A DNA stretch of 64,000 nucleotides from Phycisphaerales bacterium (lineage in GTDB: Bacteria > Planctomycetota > Phycisphaerae > Phycisphaerales > UBA5793), in NCBI GenBank assembly GCA_020852515.1, contig JADZAS010000014.1, positions 1-64,000 on the forward strand, given 5' to 3'. This document shows, in pieces, positions 8,691 through 17,124 of this stretch (position 1 is the stretch's first letter; the number at the start of each line of letters is the position of its first letter). Made by a program: the position numbers and the translations under genes. The notes beneath the pieces were generated by a model, which had not been told where the DNA came from, searched no databases, and saw only the letters and a program-made list of their open reading frames with translations.

Positions 8691-9920
8691 ATGACGGCGC
8701 TCATCCGGAAGTTCAATCGTGAAGCGATGATCGGCGCAGCGTGTCTGGCGGGATTGGCAGGCGCGGCGATCGCGGCGACTGGTCCCGACGACTGGACGCA
8801 ATTCCGCGGGCCCAACGGCAACTGCACCACCGACGAGACGGGATGGACGATGCAGGGAGCCGAGGCGCCGGTGTGGAAGCGCACCGTCGGCCTGGGCTAC
8901 TCATCAGTCTCCATCGCCAACGGCCGGCTCTACACCATGGGCTATGACGTCGAGCGCGGCCTGGATGGCATCTATTGCCTTGATGCGCTGACCGGCGACA
9001 TCATCTGGGAGCACCACTACCCCGCCGAGCGCTGGGACCGCAGCCACAACGGCGGCACGCTGGTGACGCCGGGCGTCGATGGCGAAGATCTCTACTGCTC
9101 GAACCGCGAAGGACGCTTCTTCTGCTTCGACGCCGCGACCGGCAAGATCCACTTCGAGAAAAACCTCAAAGATGAATACGGCTTGAACTTCCCGCGCTGG
9201 GGACTGGCCGCCTCGCCCATGATCCTGCCCGAGATGGTCGTCATGAACGTCGGCAAGGTCGTGGCCTTCGAGAAGCGCACCGGCAAGGAACTCTGGGCCA
9301 CATCAAAGAACTACGGCGACGCCTACTGCACACCCGTGGAGTTCGAACTCAAAGGCGATGCCTGCCTGGCCGTGTTCAACCAGACCGGGCTGGTCGTGCT
9401 CGATCGAAAGACCGGAGAGGAAAAGGTTGTTCATTCGTGGGAGAACCGCGCCAACGTCAACGCCGCAGCGCCCATCGTTATTGGCGAAAAGGTGTTCATC
9501 TCCTCGGGCTACAACCGCGGGTGCGCCATGCTCAGTCTCGCCGACGAACAGCCCGGCGTCGTGTGGGAGAGCAAGGAGATGCGCAATCACATGGCGCAGT
9601 CCATCCTCTACAAAGATCATCTGTACGGCTTCGACGAGGCGGTGTTCAAGTGCCTCGATCTCGACGGGAATGTGAAGTGGCAGCAGCGGGGCCTGGGCAA
9701 GGGCGCCAACATCATGGCCGACGGCAAGCTCGTGCTGCTCAGCGACAAGGGTGAACTCATCTTCGTCGAGCCCACGCCGGCCGAGTATCGCGAACTGTCT
9801 CGAACCAAGGTGCTCGACGGCGGCGTCTACTGGACGTACCCGGTGCTCGCCAACGGCTACTTCTACTGCCGCAACAGCCTCGGCGACATCGTCTGCCTCG
9901 ACCATCGGGCAAGGCAATGA
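8691..9920 (+). CDS. Exported PQQ-like beta-propeller protein, first of a tandem triplet
   Basis: The 409-residue product has a signal peptide (about 1-29, ending AAIAA), then repeated blades of the outer membrane BamB/quinoprotein type. Recurrent motifs are the family W-motifs (LTGDIIWE, RTGKELWA, GNVKWQQ) and the opening DDWTQFRGPNGN. A cysteine-containing YCRNSLGDIVCLDH closes the propeller. I see no c-type haem CxxCH. It may bind a small molecule or act as a quinoprotein; binding of PQQ is not shown and no pqq genes are present. It is closely similar along its whole length to the next two genes (shared GYSSV, MRNHM, YGFDEAVFKC, GCAML), so the three arose by tandem duplication. ATG 8691 is chosen for its signal peptide and AAGGA site. 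It follows tonB in the same run. Confidence 0.8.
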   Translation: MTALIRKFNREAMIGAACLAGLAGAAIAATGPDDWTQFRGPNGNCTTDETGWTMQGAEAPVWKRTVGLGYSSVSIANGRLYTMGYDVERGLDGIYCLDALTGDIIWEHHYPAERWDRSHNGGTLVTPGVDGEDLYCSNREGRFFCFDAATGKIHFEKNLKDEYGLNFPRWGLAASPMILPEMVVMNVGKVVAFEKRTGKELWATSKNYGDAYCTPVEFELKGDACLAVFNQTGLVVLDRKTGEEKVVHSWENRANVNAAAPIVIGEKVFISSGYNRGCAMLSLADEQPGVVWESKEMRNHMAQSILYKDHLYGFDEAVFKCLDLDGNVKWQQRGLGKGANIMADGKLVLLSDKGELIFVEPTPAEYRELSRTKVLDGGVYWTYPVLANGYFYCRNSLGDIVCLDHRARQ

Positions 9921-9992
9921 TTGAACCGTCTCGGTCCGAACCATTATAAACGGTCGCCGGATGGCGCCGTCCATCTGCAACGGAGGTGCGTC

Positions 9993-11219
9993 GTGTTCGT
10001 TTCGCTGATGCAACGCATGGAGTCTCGATTCGCGCCCTGCGGCCTGGGTCTCGTCGCGGCCCTTGCCTGCGCGCCCGCAGGCGCGGCAATCGACGACTGG
10101 ACCCAGTGGCGCGGCCCCGCGGGCACGGGCATCTCCGCTGAGACGGCCTGGGCAGCTCAGGGGAGCGCCGAACCGCTCTGGAAGCGCGACGTCGGAATGG
10201 GCTACTCGTCCGTCGTCGTGGCTGGAAATCGCCTCTACACCGTCGGCTGGATGGAAAGCAGCGAAGAAGACGTCATCGCCTGCCTCGACGCCAAGTCCGG
10301 CGAACAGATCTGGAGGCATTCCTACCCGGCCCAGCGGTGGAACAAGTTCCACGGCGGGGGCACGAACTGCACGCCCTCTCTCGACGGCCCGCGCCTCATC
10401 GTGCTCAATCGCGAAGGCCGCCTCAACTGTTTCGAAGCCTCAAAGGGCGAAGTGCTCTGGTCGAAAGACATGGTCAAGGAGTTCGGCGCCCAAGTACCGA
10501 CGTGGGGCTTTGCCGCCTCGCCGCTTGTGCTTGACGAAATGGTCGTCATCAACGTCGGCACGGTCGTCGCGTTCGACAAAGTCAGCGGCGAGATCAAGTG
10601 GACCAGCGCCAACCTTGGCCACGCCTACTCGACACCCACTGCGGCAGAGTTTGACGGCAAGCAGTGCCTGGTCGTGTTCAACGGCGACGGCGTCGCGGTG
10701 CTTGATCGCGCCACCGGCCGCACGCTGGCCACGCATGAGTGGAAGACGCAGTATGACGTGAATGCCGCGTCGCCGATCGTCAGCGGCGATCGAATCTTCG
10801 TCTCCTCCGGGTACAACCACGGCTGCGGCGTGTTCCGGTTCGACGGCAAGGAGCTGACCAAATCCTGGGACAGCAAGGTCATGCGCAACCACATGAGCGG
10901 CTGCGTGCTGATTGACGGATATCTCTACGGCTTTGACGAAGCCGTGCTCAAGTGCATCGATCTCGATGGCGCCGAGCAGTGGGCCGAGCGAGGCATGGGC
11001 AAAGGCGCCCTGTCCGCCGCGGGCAAGCGGCTGCTCATCATGTCCGGGAAAGGCGAGTTGATCATTGCCGACGCTTCGCCGGAAGGGTTCGTCGAGCTGT
11101 CGAGAACAAAGGTCGTGGACGGCGGCGTGTGCTGGACGACGCCGGTGATCGCCAATGGACTGATCTACTGCCGCAACAGCCTGGGATCGCTCGCGTGCAT
11201 GGACCATCGTGGGCAGTGA
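9993..11219 (+). CDS. Exported PQQ-like beta-propeller protein, second of a tandem triplet
   Basis: A 408-residue paralogue of the preceding gene. The start is GTG 9993, six bases after a clear GGAGG; the longer open frame from 9921 has no ribosome site. A signal peptide covers about residues 1-32 (ending PAGAA) and is followed by DDWTQWRGPAGTG and a run of W-motif blades (KSGEQIWR, VSGEIKWT). The end, IYCRNSLGSLACMDHRG, mirrors the first copy. The MRNHMSG and YGFDEAVLKCIDLDG segments are nearly identical in the three copies, while surface loops differ. Retention of three copies suggests that they bind related but different partners or assemble together; this is inference. Confidence 0.78.
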   Translation: MFVSLMQRMESRFAPCGLGLVAALACAPAGAAIDDWTQWRGPAGTGISAETAWAAQGSAEPLWKRDVGMGYSSVVVAGNRLYTVGWMESSEEDVIACLDAKSGEQIWRHSYPAQRWNKFHGGGTNCTPSLDGPRLIVLNREGRLNCFEASKGEVLWSKDMVKEFGAQVPTWGFAASPLVLDEMVVINVGTVVAFDKVSGEIKWTSANLGHAYSTPTAAEFDGKQCLVVFNGDGVAVLDRATGRTLATHEWKTQYDVNAASPIVSGDRIFVSSGYNHGCGVFRFDGKELTKSWDSKVMRNHMSGCVLIDGYLYGFDEAVLKCIDLDGAEQWAERGMGKGALSAAGKRLLIMSGKGELIIADASPEGFVELSRTKVVDGGVCWTTPVIANGLIYCRNSLGSLACMDHRGQ

Positions 11220-11256
11220 TCGCGCTTCATCGCCACTCAATCGAGGAAACCCCTTC

Positions 11257-12486
11257 ATGAACATGCTGCGTCACGGCGTCATCGCCGTTCTCTCCTGCTC
11301 TGTCTTTGCGCTGTCCAGCGCCCAGGCGGCTGTTTCCGCTGGCGATCCGGTGCGCGGCGAGTGGCCGTGCTGGCGCGGGCCGGATCAGAACGGCATCTCA
11401 TCCGAAGCCGGCTGGGTCGTCAATGGCGCCGATGAGCCGCTCTGGACGGCCCAGGTCGGTCTGGGCTACTCCGCCGTCGCCGTCCACGACGGCCGCGTGT
11501 TCACGATGGGCTTCGACGAAGAGCGCTCGGTGGACATGATCATCTGCCTCAGCGAAGACACCGGCGAGCAGGTGTGGAAGTACGAATACCCGGCGGAGAT
11601 CTGCAACAACGGCCACGACGGCGGCACGCTCTCCACGCCAACCGTCGATGGACAGCGCCTGTACACCAAGAACCGCGAAGGCAAGTGTTACTGCTTCGAC
11701 GCCGCATCGGGAAAGGTGCTCTGGTACAAGGATCTCCAGGCGCTCTACGGCACCGAGATGGGCCTGTGGGGCTTTGCGTCGGCGCCGCTGATCGTCGAAG
11801 ACGCCGTCATCGTCGATGCCGGGATCACGCTGTCGCTCGACAAGGCGACCGGCGATCTGCTCTGGAAGACGAAAGACTACGGCCAGGGCTATTCGACGCC
11901 GATCGACTTCGAGTACGGCGGCAAGCGGCTCATCGCCGTCATGAACGCCTCAGGGCTCGTCATCCTCGACGCGGCCGATGGACAGGAGCGCTACTTCCAC
12001 GAGTGGAAGACCTTCAACAACATCAACGCCGCGACTCCCATCATCATCGGCGATCGCATCTTCATCTCCTCGGGCGCAAACCACGGCTGCGCCATGCTGC
12101 AACTGCACGAAGACCGCCTCGAGGTCCTGTGGGAGAGCAAGGTGCTCAAGACCGCGATGAACGCAGCCGTGCTGTGGGACAACCACCTTTACGGCTTTGA
12201 CGACGGCGTTCTCAAGTGCGTCGACCTCGATGGAAACGAGAAGTGGATGGAGCGCGGGCTGGGGCTGGGCGCGATGATGATCGCCGACGCGAAGCTGATC
12301 GCACTGGACAAGAACGGCGGCCTGATCATCGCCGACGCCAATCCCGTGCGCTACAACGAGATGTACCACGTGCAGGTCCTCGATGGCGGAAAGTTCTGGA
12401 CCACGCCTATCCTGACCGGCGGCCGAATTTACTGCCGCAGCAGCCTGGGCGAACTCGTCTGCCGCGACCATCGCGGGCCGGCGTGA
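11257..12486 (+). CDS. Exported PQQ-like beta-propeller protein, third of a tandem triplet
   Basis: The 409-residue third copy starts at ATG 11257 after GAGGAAA. It has a signal peptide (about residues 1-29, ALSSAQAA) and the same propeller plan beginning WPCWRGPDQNG, with blades ending DTGEQVWK, ATGDLLWK and GNEKWME. It ends IYCRSSLGELVCRDHRG. It is the most divergent of the triplet: the MRNHM segment is LKTAMNA here and the opening has an extra cysteine (WPCW). It lies 93 bases before the TonB-dependent receptor gene, which fits a periplasmic partner of the imported or exported compound. Confidence 0.78.
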   Translation: MNMLRHGVIAVLSCSVFALSSAQAAVSAGDPVRGEWPCWRGPDQNGISSEAGWVVNGADEPLWTAQVGLGYSAVAVHDGRVFTMGFDEERSVDMIICLSEDTGEQVWKYEYPAEICNNGHDGGTLSTPTVDGQRLYTKNREGKCYCFDAASGKVLWYKDLQALYGTEMGLWGFASAPLIVEDAVIVDAGITLSLDKATGDLLWKTKDYGQGYSTPIDFEYGGKRLIAVMNASGLVILDAADGQERYFHEWKTFNNINAATPIIIGDRIFISSGANHGCAMLQLHEDRLEVLWESKVLKTAMNAAVLWDNHLYGFDDGVLKCVDLDGNEKWMERGLGLGAMMIADAKLIALDKNGGLIIADANPVRYNEMYHVQVLDGGKFWTTPILTGGRIYCRSSLGELVCRDHRGPA

Positions 12487-12579
12487 TCGACGAAGGCGAA
12501 CGGGCGACCGAGGCGGGTTGGGTGCGCGTGTCCCGCGTCCCGACCGATCACTTCAACTTTCCACTTTCTGAGGCAATCC

Positions 12580-14796
12580 ATGACGGACCGTTTCACAGTC
12601 GCGGCTCTGTGTGCACTCGGCGTGGCCGTCTCCTCCGCCTGGGCGCAGGACGCTCCGCCCGAACAGCCGCCGACGGAGCAGCCGCCGCCGCAGGACGTCG
12701 GAGATTCTCCCGAAGCCCCCGAGAGTCCGCAGCCGCCGGCCGAGAGTCAGCCGCAGCGCGTGGTGCGCTTCGAGCCGATCGTGGTGACGGCCCGCAAGTG
12801 GGAGGAACTGCTGCGCGACGTGCCCGGCAACGTCGATGTACTCAATGAATCGTTCCTCGAAGACTCCGGCGTGCGCACCATGCGCGACGCTTCGTTTTTC
12901 GTCCCCAACCTGTTCATCAACGAGTTCTCATCGCGCCGCCTGACGTTTCCCACCATGCGCGGCGTCGGCTCGGGCATCGGCGACCCGGCGGTCACGACCT
13001 ACATCGACGGCGTGCCTCAACTCACGAACAACAGCACCAACCTGCCGCTCATCGACGTGGAGCGCATCGAGTTTCTGCGCGGCCCGCAGGGCACCCTGTA
13101 CGGTCGCAACTCCATCGGCGGCGTGATCAACATCCTCACCAAGCGGCCGAGCAACGAGCCCGAATTCCGCGTTGGCGGCATGTGGGGTAATTACAGCCTG
13201 CAGGAATACGACGTCTCCGCCAATGTGCCGCTGATCGAAGATGAACTCTTCGCGAGCTTCTCGGGCCTGTTCTCGAAGCGCGATGGCTACACGGAGAACC
13301 TCGCGACGGGCAACGACGTCGATTTCCGCGAATCGTTCTTCGGCCGCGGTCAGATCCTCTGGACGCCGAGCGAGCAGTCGGAGTTTCGCCTGTCGATCTT
13401 CGGCGAGACTTCGGATGACGGCGGATTCGTGCTTTCCGAACTCAATGGCCTGCGGCGCATGCCGCATCGGATCAATCAGGATTTCGAAGGCCGCGCCGAC
13501 CGCGATCTCTTCGGCGCAGCCCTGACGTGGAACTACTACGGCGAAAGTGTCGACTTCGTCTCCATCTCCGCTTTCGAGGACTGGGAAATCCACGAGACCT
13601 CGGACTTCGACTTCTCCATCATCGACGGCATCCGCCGCCGGACCGAGGAATCGCAGTATTACTTCAGCCAGGAGTTTCGCCTTTCTTCAGCCGAAGGAAG
13701 CGAACTGGCGCTCGGCGATGAGATGCAGCTCCGATGGCTCGCGGGATTGAGCGTCTTCGTTGCCGATTCTGACCGGCTGGCGGCGAACAACTTCCGCCCC
13801 GGCGGCGCTGGCATTCTCTTCCCGCCGGCGCAGGTCGGCCTCGACACGCAGTTTGGCAACTTCGACGACTTCGGCATCGCCGGCTTTGGGCAGGCGACGC
13901 TGCAGGTCAATCCCAAGCTCGATCTCACCGCCGGCCTGCGGTACGACTACGAGCACAAAGAAGCGACGGTGAACCACACGTTCGAAACCGGCGGCTTCAC
14001 GGTGCTATCCACCACGACGAGCATCGACCGCGACTTTGACCAGGTCGTGCCCATGTTCGGCGCCACCTACGACTTCGCCGACAACGTGACGGCCTACGGC
14101 TCGGCGGCGATGGGCTTCAAAGCAGGCGGTTTCAACCTCAACGCACCCACGGGCCGCCTGGCCTTCGACCAGGAAACGAGCTGGACGTACGAAGGCGGAT
14201 TGAAGACAACCTTCCTCGACGAGCGCCTGGCGATCAACGCGTCGGCGTTCTACATCGACTGGGACGACCTGCAACTGTCGCTCTTCGACGCCATGGCGGG
14301 CGGCTACATCGCCAACGCCGCGTCGGCGACGAGCAGAGGATTCGAGCTTGAACTGAACATCAAGCCCGCCGAAGGGTGGGACCTGTTCGCCGGCCTTGGC
14401 TACACCGACGCCGAGTTCGAGAACTTCATCGATCCATACGGCACCGACGTGAGCGGTCGCAAACTCGCCTTTGTGCCTGATCGCACGTGGAACCTCGGCG
14501 CTCAGTACACCGGCACGATCAACTCGACCACGCAGTGGTACGCGCGCGGAGAGTACGTCGGCGTGGGCACCTACTATTACGACGCCGGCAATCGCGCGAG
14601 CGAGTCATTTGAACTGGCGAACTTCCGCCTCGGCGTGCGCAGCGGCAATGTGAGCGTGGAGGGCTGGATCCGCAACGCGTTCGACCAGGACTACGTGCTG
14701 GTGGCTTTCCAACCCAGCCCGGTCGATCCGAGCGTGTTCGTCGGCGAGAGCGGCGCGCCGCAGACGTTCGGCGTGACGGTGAACATCACGTTCTGA
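12580..14796 (+). CDS. TonB-dependent outer-membrane receptor
   Basis: The 738-residue product has a signal peptide (residues 1-23, AWAQ) and a Pro/Glu-rich linker. A TonB-box-like segment around 62-72 (FEPIVVTARK) is followed by a plug domain (about 75-190) with MRGVGSGIGDPAVTTYIDGVP and the conserved IEFLRGPQGTLYGRNSIGGVINI. A 22-strand-type barrel ends in the terminal phenylalanine signature (FGVTVNITF). The plug resembles those of pesticin/siderophore-type receptors in the family. It should import a small ligand using the ExbBD-TonB proteins encoded just upstream. Position among propellers and aromatic-acid enzymes suggests that the ligand is the product of this cluster or a close relative; this is inference. 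No extracytoplasmic sigma or anti-sigma gene is adjacent. Confidence 0.9.
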   Translation: MTDRFTVAALCALGVAVSSAWAQDAPPEQPPTEQPPPQDVGDSPEAPESPQPPAESQPQRVVRFEPIVVTARKWEELLRDVPGNVDVLNESFLEDSGVRTMRDASFFVPNLFINEFSSRRLTFPTMRGVGSGIGDPAVTTYIDGVPQLTNNSTNLPLIDVERIEFLRGPQGTLYGRNSIGGVINILTKRPSNEPEFRVGGMWGNYSLQEYDVSANVPLIEDELFASFSGLFSKRDGYTENLATGNDVDFRESFFGRGQILWTPSEQSEFRLSIFGETSDDGGFVLSELNGLRRMPHRINQDFEGRADRDLFGAALTWNYYGESVDFVSISAFEDWEIHETSDFDFSIIDGIRRRTEESQYYFSQEFRLSSAEGSELALGDEMQLRWLAGLSVFVADSDRLAANNFRPGGAGILFPPAQVGLDTQFGNFDDFGIAGFGQATLQVNPKLDLTAGLRYDYEHKEATVNHTFETGGFTVLSTTTSIDRDFDQVVPMFGATYDFADNVTAYGSAAMGFKAGGFNLNAPTGRLAFDQETSWTYEGGLKTTFLDERLAINASAFYIDWDDLQLSLFDAMAGGYIANAASATSRGFELELNIKPAEGWDLFAGLGYTDAEFENFIDPYGTDVSGRKLAFVPDRTWNLGAQYTGTINSTTQWYARGEYVGVGTYYYDAGNRASESFELANFRLGVRSGNVSVEGWIRNAFDQDYVLVAFQPSPVDPSVFVGESGAPQTFGVTVNITF

Positions 14797-14843
14797 CGGC
14801 CACGCGTGCGACGCCGAGGCGAGATGGAGATTGGGGACGAGAC

Positions 14844-17108
14844 ATGCGAACACTTCAATTCAACCCCACGATCAAGCGGCTTGCACGATCGACGGCACTG
14901 GCGGCGTCGCTGACGACCGCCCTCGCTCACGCCGAAGACTGGCCGAGTTGGCGCGGCCCGAACCAGAACGGCACATCCAGCGAGCGCGGCCTGCCCGAAC
15001 AGATTTCTTTGACAGCGCCGACCCTCGCCTGGTCGCAGCCCATCGCCAGCCGCGGCACGCCGGTGATCTTCGACGGGCGCGTGTACACCCTTGGCTACGA
15101 AGGCGCGGGGCCGGACCTGCAGGAGATCCTGCTCTGCCTCGACGAGAAGACCGGCGAGAAGATCTGGGATCGACGAGCCAACGACTTCATCAGCGACATC
15201 GTCTACAACCGCTACGCCATCTGCTCGCCCACGGTGGATCCGGAGACCGGCAACGTCTACTGGACCACGCACGCCGGCCTCTTCTCCTGTTTTGATCGCG
15301 ATGGCAAGCTGCTCTGGCAGCACTCGATGATGGAAGAGTTCGGCCGAACGACCTATCCGAACGGCCGGACCGTCGCGCCAGCCATCGACGGCGATCTGGT
15401 GATCGTCCACGGCATGACCTCTTCGTGGGGCAAGCACGGCCCGACGCGCAACCGCTTTCACGCGTTCGACAAGCGCACCGGCGATCTTGTGTGGACCGCC
15501 ACACCTGAGGGTGGGCCCAAGGACAATCCATTCTCCCTGCCCGTGTTCGAATGGCGCGACGGCCAGCGCCTGCTCTACGCCGGCACCGCCGAAGGCTGCG
15601 TGGCATGCGTCAATGCGAAGACCGGGGACGTCGTGTGGAAGATGCCCATCACCGTCGGCGGCGTCTGCGCTTCGACGCTGCTCTACCGCGACACGCTCAT
15701 CGCGGTGCACGGCACGGAGAATCTCGACTCTTCCGACTCCGGACGCATGCTCGCCATCCGCCTCGGAGCGACCCCGGAAGCCGGCAAGCCTGGTCCGGTT
15801 ATCCTCGGCGCTGACCATGAGGCATGGCGAAACGGCGTTGAGTCGTTCAGCAGTTCTCCCGTGCTGGTCGGAAACCGCGTTTACGTGACGAACATGACCG
15901 GCGAGCTGCTGTCGGTCGATGCTGACACCGGCCGCATTCTCTGGTCGCAGAAACTGGCCGCCACGCAAATCCACGCCTCACCCGCCGCCGGCGAAGGCCG
16001 CCTGTACGTTCCGATGGCCAACGGCCTGTTCTACGTCATCGAGCCGACCGACGCCGGGCCCAAGGAACTCTCGAAGGTGCAGCTGCAGGGCGAGTGCCTC
16101 GGTGCGCCGGCAATCGCCAACGGCTGCGTGTACATCCACACGACCGAAAAGTTGTACTGCTTCCGCGGCCCGGGCGCCCTGCAGGCGACCAAGACCATCC
16201 GTGCTGCGGAAATCGAGCCGGCCCGGGGCGAGGCGAGCCGCCTGCTGATTGTCCCCGCCGAAGTCAATCTCGTGCCAGGGCAGACGCAGCCCTTCACCGC
16301 CCGGCTTGTCGATAAACACGGCCTGGTGGTGCAAGCGCAGCAATCCGGCATCACCTGGAATCTCAATCCCAAACTCCCAGTGAGCGCGGGACCCAACGGT
16401 GAACTCATCGTTTCCAGCAGCGCTAAAGGCGGCGCGGCCGAAGTCGAGGGCGAGTGCAACGGACTCAAGGCGACCGTTCGCCTGCGCATCACGCCACGCC
16501 TCGAGTTCACCGAAGATTTTGAATCCACCGCGCTGACTCAAACGCGCGAAGGCTCGGATTACAACGCGTTTTCGTTCCCGCCGGGGCAGTGGTTTGCGGC
16601 CCGCGTGCAATGGGAAGTCGTCGAGAAGGACGGCGGCAAGGTGCTCGCCCAGACGCTCGACAACCCGCTCTTCCAGCGCACCCAGTCGCTGATTGGCAAT
16701 CCCGACAGCCGCAACTACACCATGCAGGTGGACATTATGTCCGACGGCAACCGCCGGCTGATGTCCTCGGCGGGCGTGATCAATCAGCGCTACCTCATCA
16801 TGCTCAAGGGCAACTACCAGGAGATCGAGATCTCCTCGAACATGGAGCGGATCAAGGAATCGGCGCCGTTCAAGTGCCGTCCCAACGTCTGGTACCGCCT
16901 GAAGACGCGCGTGGACGCCCAGCCGGACGGCTCGAACATCATCCGCGCCAAGGCATGGGAGCGTGACCAGCCCGAACCGGATGAGTGGACGATCGAAGTG
17001 CGCCACGAGAACGGCCACACGCACGGCGCGCCGGGAATCTACGGCTTCGTCCCCCAGAGCCGCTTTCGCGTCTACCTCGACAACATCACCGTGACCGCCA
17101 ACGACTGA
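14844..17108 (+). CDS. Exported PQQ-like beta-propeller with C-terminal Ig-like and jelly-roll domains
   Basis: The 754-residue product has a signal peptide (about 1-30, TALAHA), then a propeller starting DWPSWRGPNQNG and covering about residues 30-440. An Ig-like stretch follows at about 465-550 (LLIVPAEVNLVPGQTQPFTA). A final beta-rich domain at about 555-754 opens with EFTEDFES and ends RVYLDNITV, resembling the laminin-G/concanavalin-like binding domains found in planctomycete sugar-associated proteins. The added modules set it apart from its neighbours and suggest binding to a polymer or to another envelope component. ATG 14844 follows GGGGAC. It sits 48 bases after the receptor gene and 17 bases before the next propeller gene, so they are likely cotranscribed. 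Confidence 0.78.
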   Translation: MRTLQFNPTIKRLARSTALAASLTTALAHAEDWPSWRGPNQNGTSSERGLPEQISLTAPTLAWSQPIASRGTPVIFDGRVYTLGYEGAGPDLQEILLCLDEKTGEKIWDRRANDFISDIVYNRYAICSPTVDPETGNVYWTTHAGLFSCFDRDGKLLWQHSMMEEFGRTTYPNGRTVAPAIDGDLVIVHGMTSSWGKHGPTRNRFHAFDKRTGDLVWTATPEGGPKDNPFSLPVFEWRDGQRLLYAGTAEGCVACVNAKTGDVVWKMPITVGGVCASTLLYRDTLIAVHGTENLDSSDSGRMLAIRLGATPEAGKPGPVILGADHEAWRNGVESFSSSPVLVGNRVYVTNMTGELLSVDADTGRILWSQKLAATQIHASPAAGEGRLYVPMANGLFYVIEPTDAGPKELSKVQLQGECLGAPAIANGCVYIHTTEKLYCFRGPGALQATKTIRAAEIEPARGEASRLLIVPAEVNLVPGQTQPFTARLVDKHGLVVQAQQSGITWNLNPKLPVSAGPNGELIVSSSAKGGAAEVEGECNGLKATVRLRITPRLEFTEDFESTALTQTREGSDYNAFSFPPGQWFAARVQWEVVEKDGGKVLAQTLDNPLFQRTQSLIGNPDSRNYTMQVDIMSDGNRRLMSSAGVINQRYLIMLKGNYQEIEISSNMERIKESAPFKCRPNVWYRLKTRVDAQPDGSNIIRAKAWERDQPEPDEWTIEVRHENGHTHGAPGIYGFVPQSRFRVYLDNITVTAND

Positions 17109-17124
17109 AACGATTGGACCCGCC

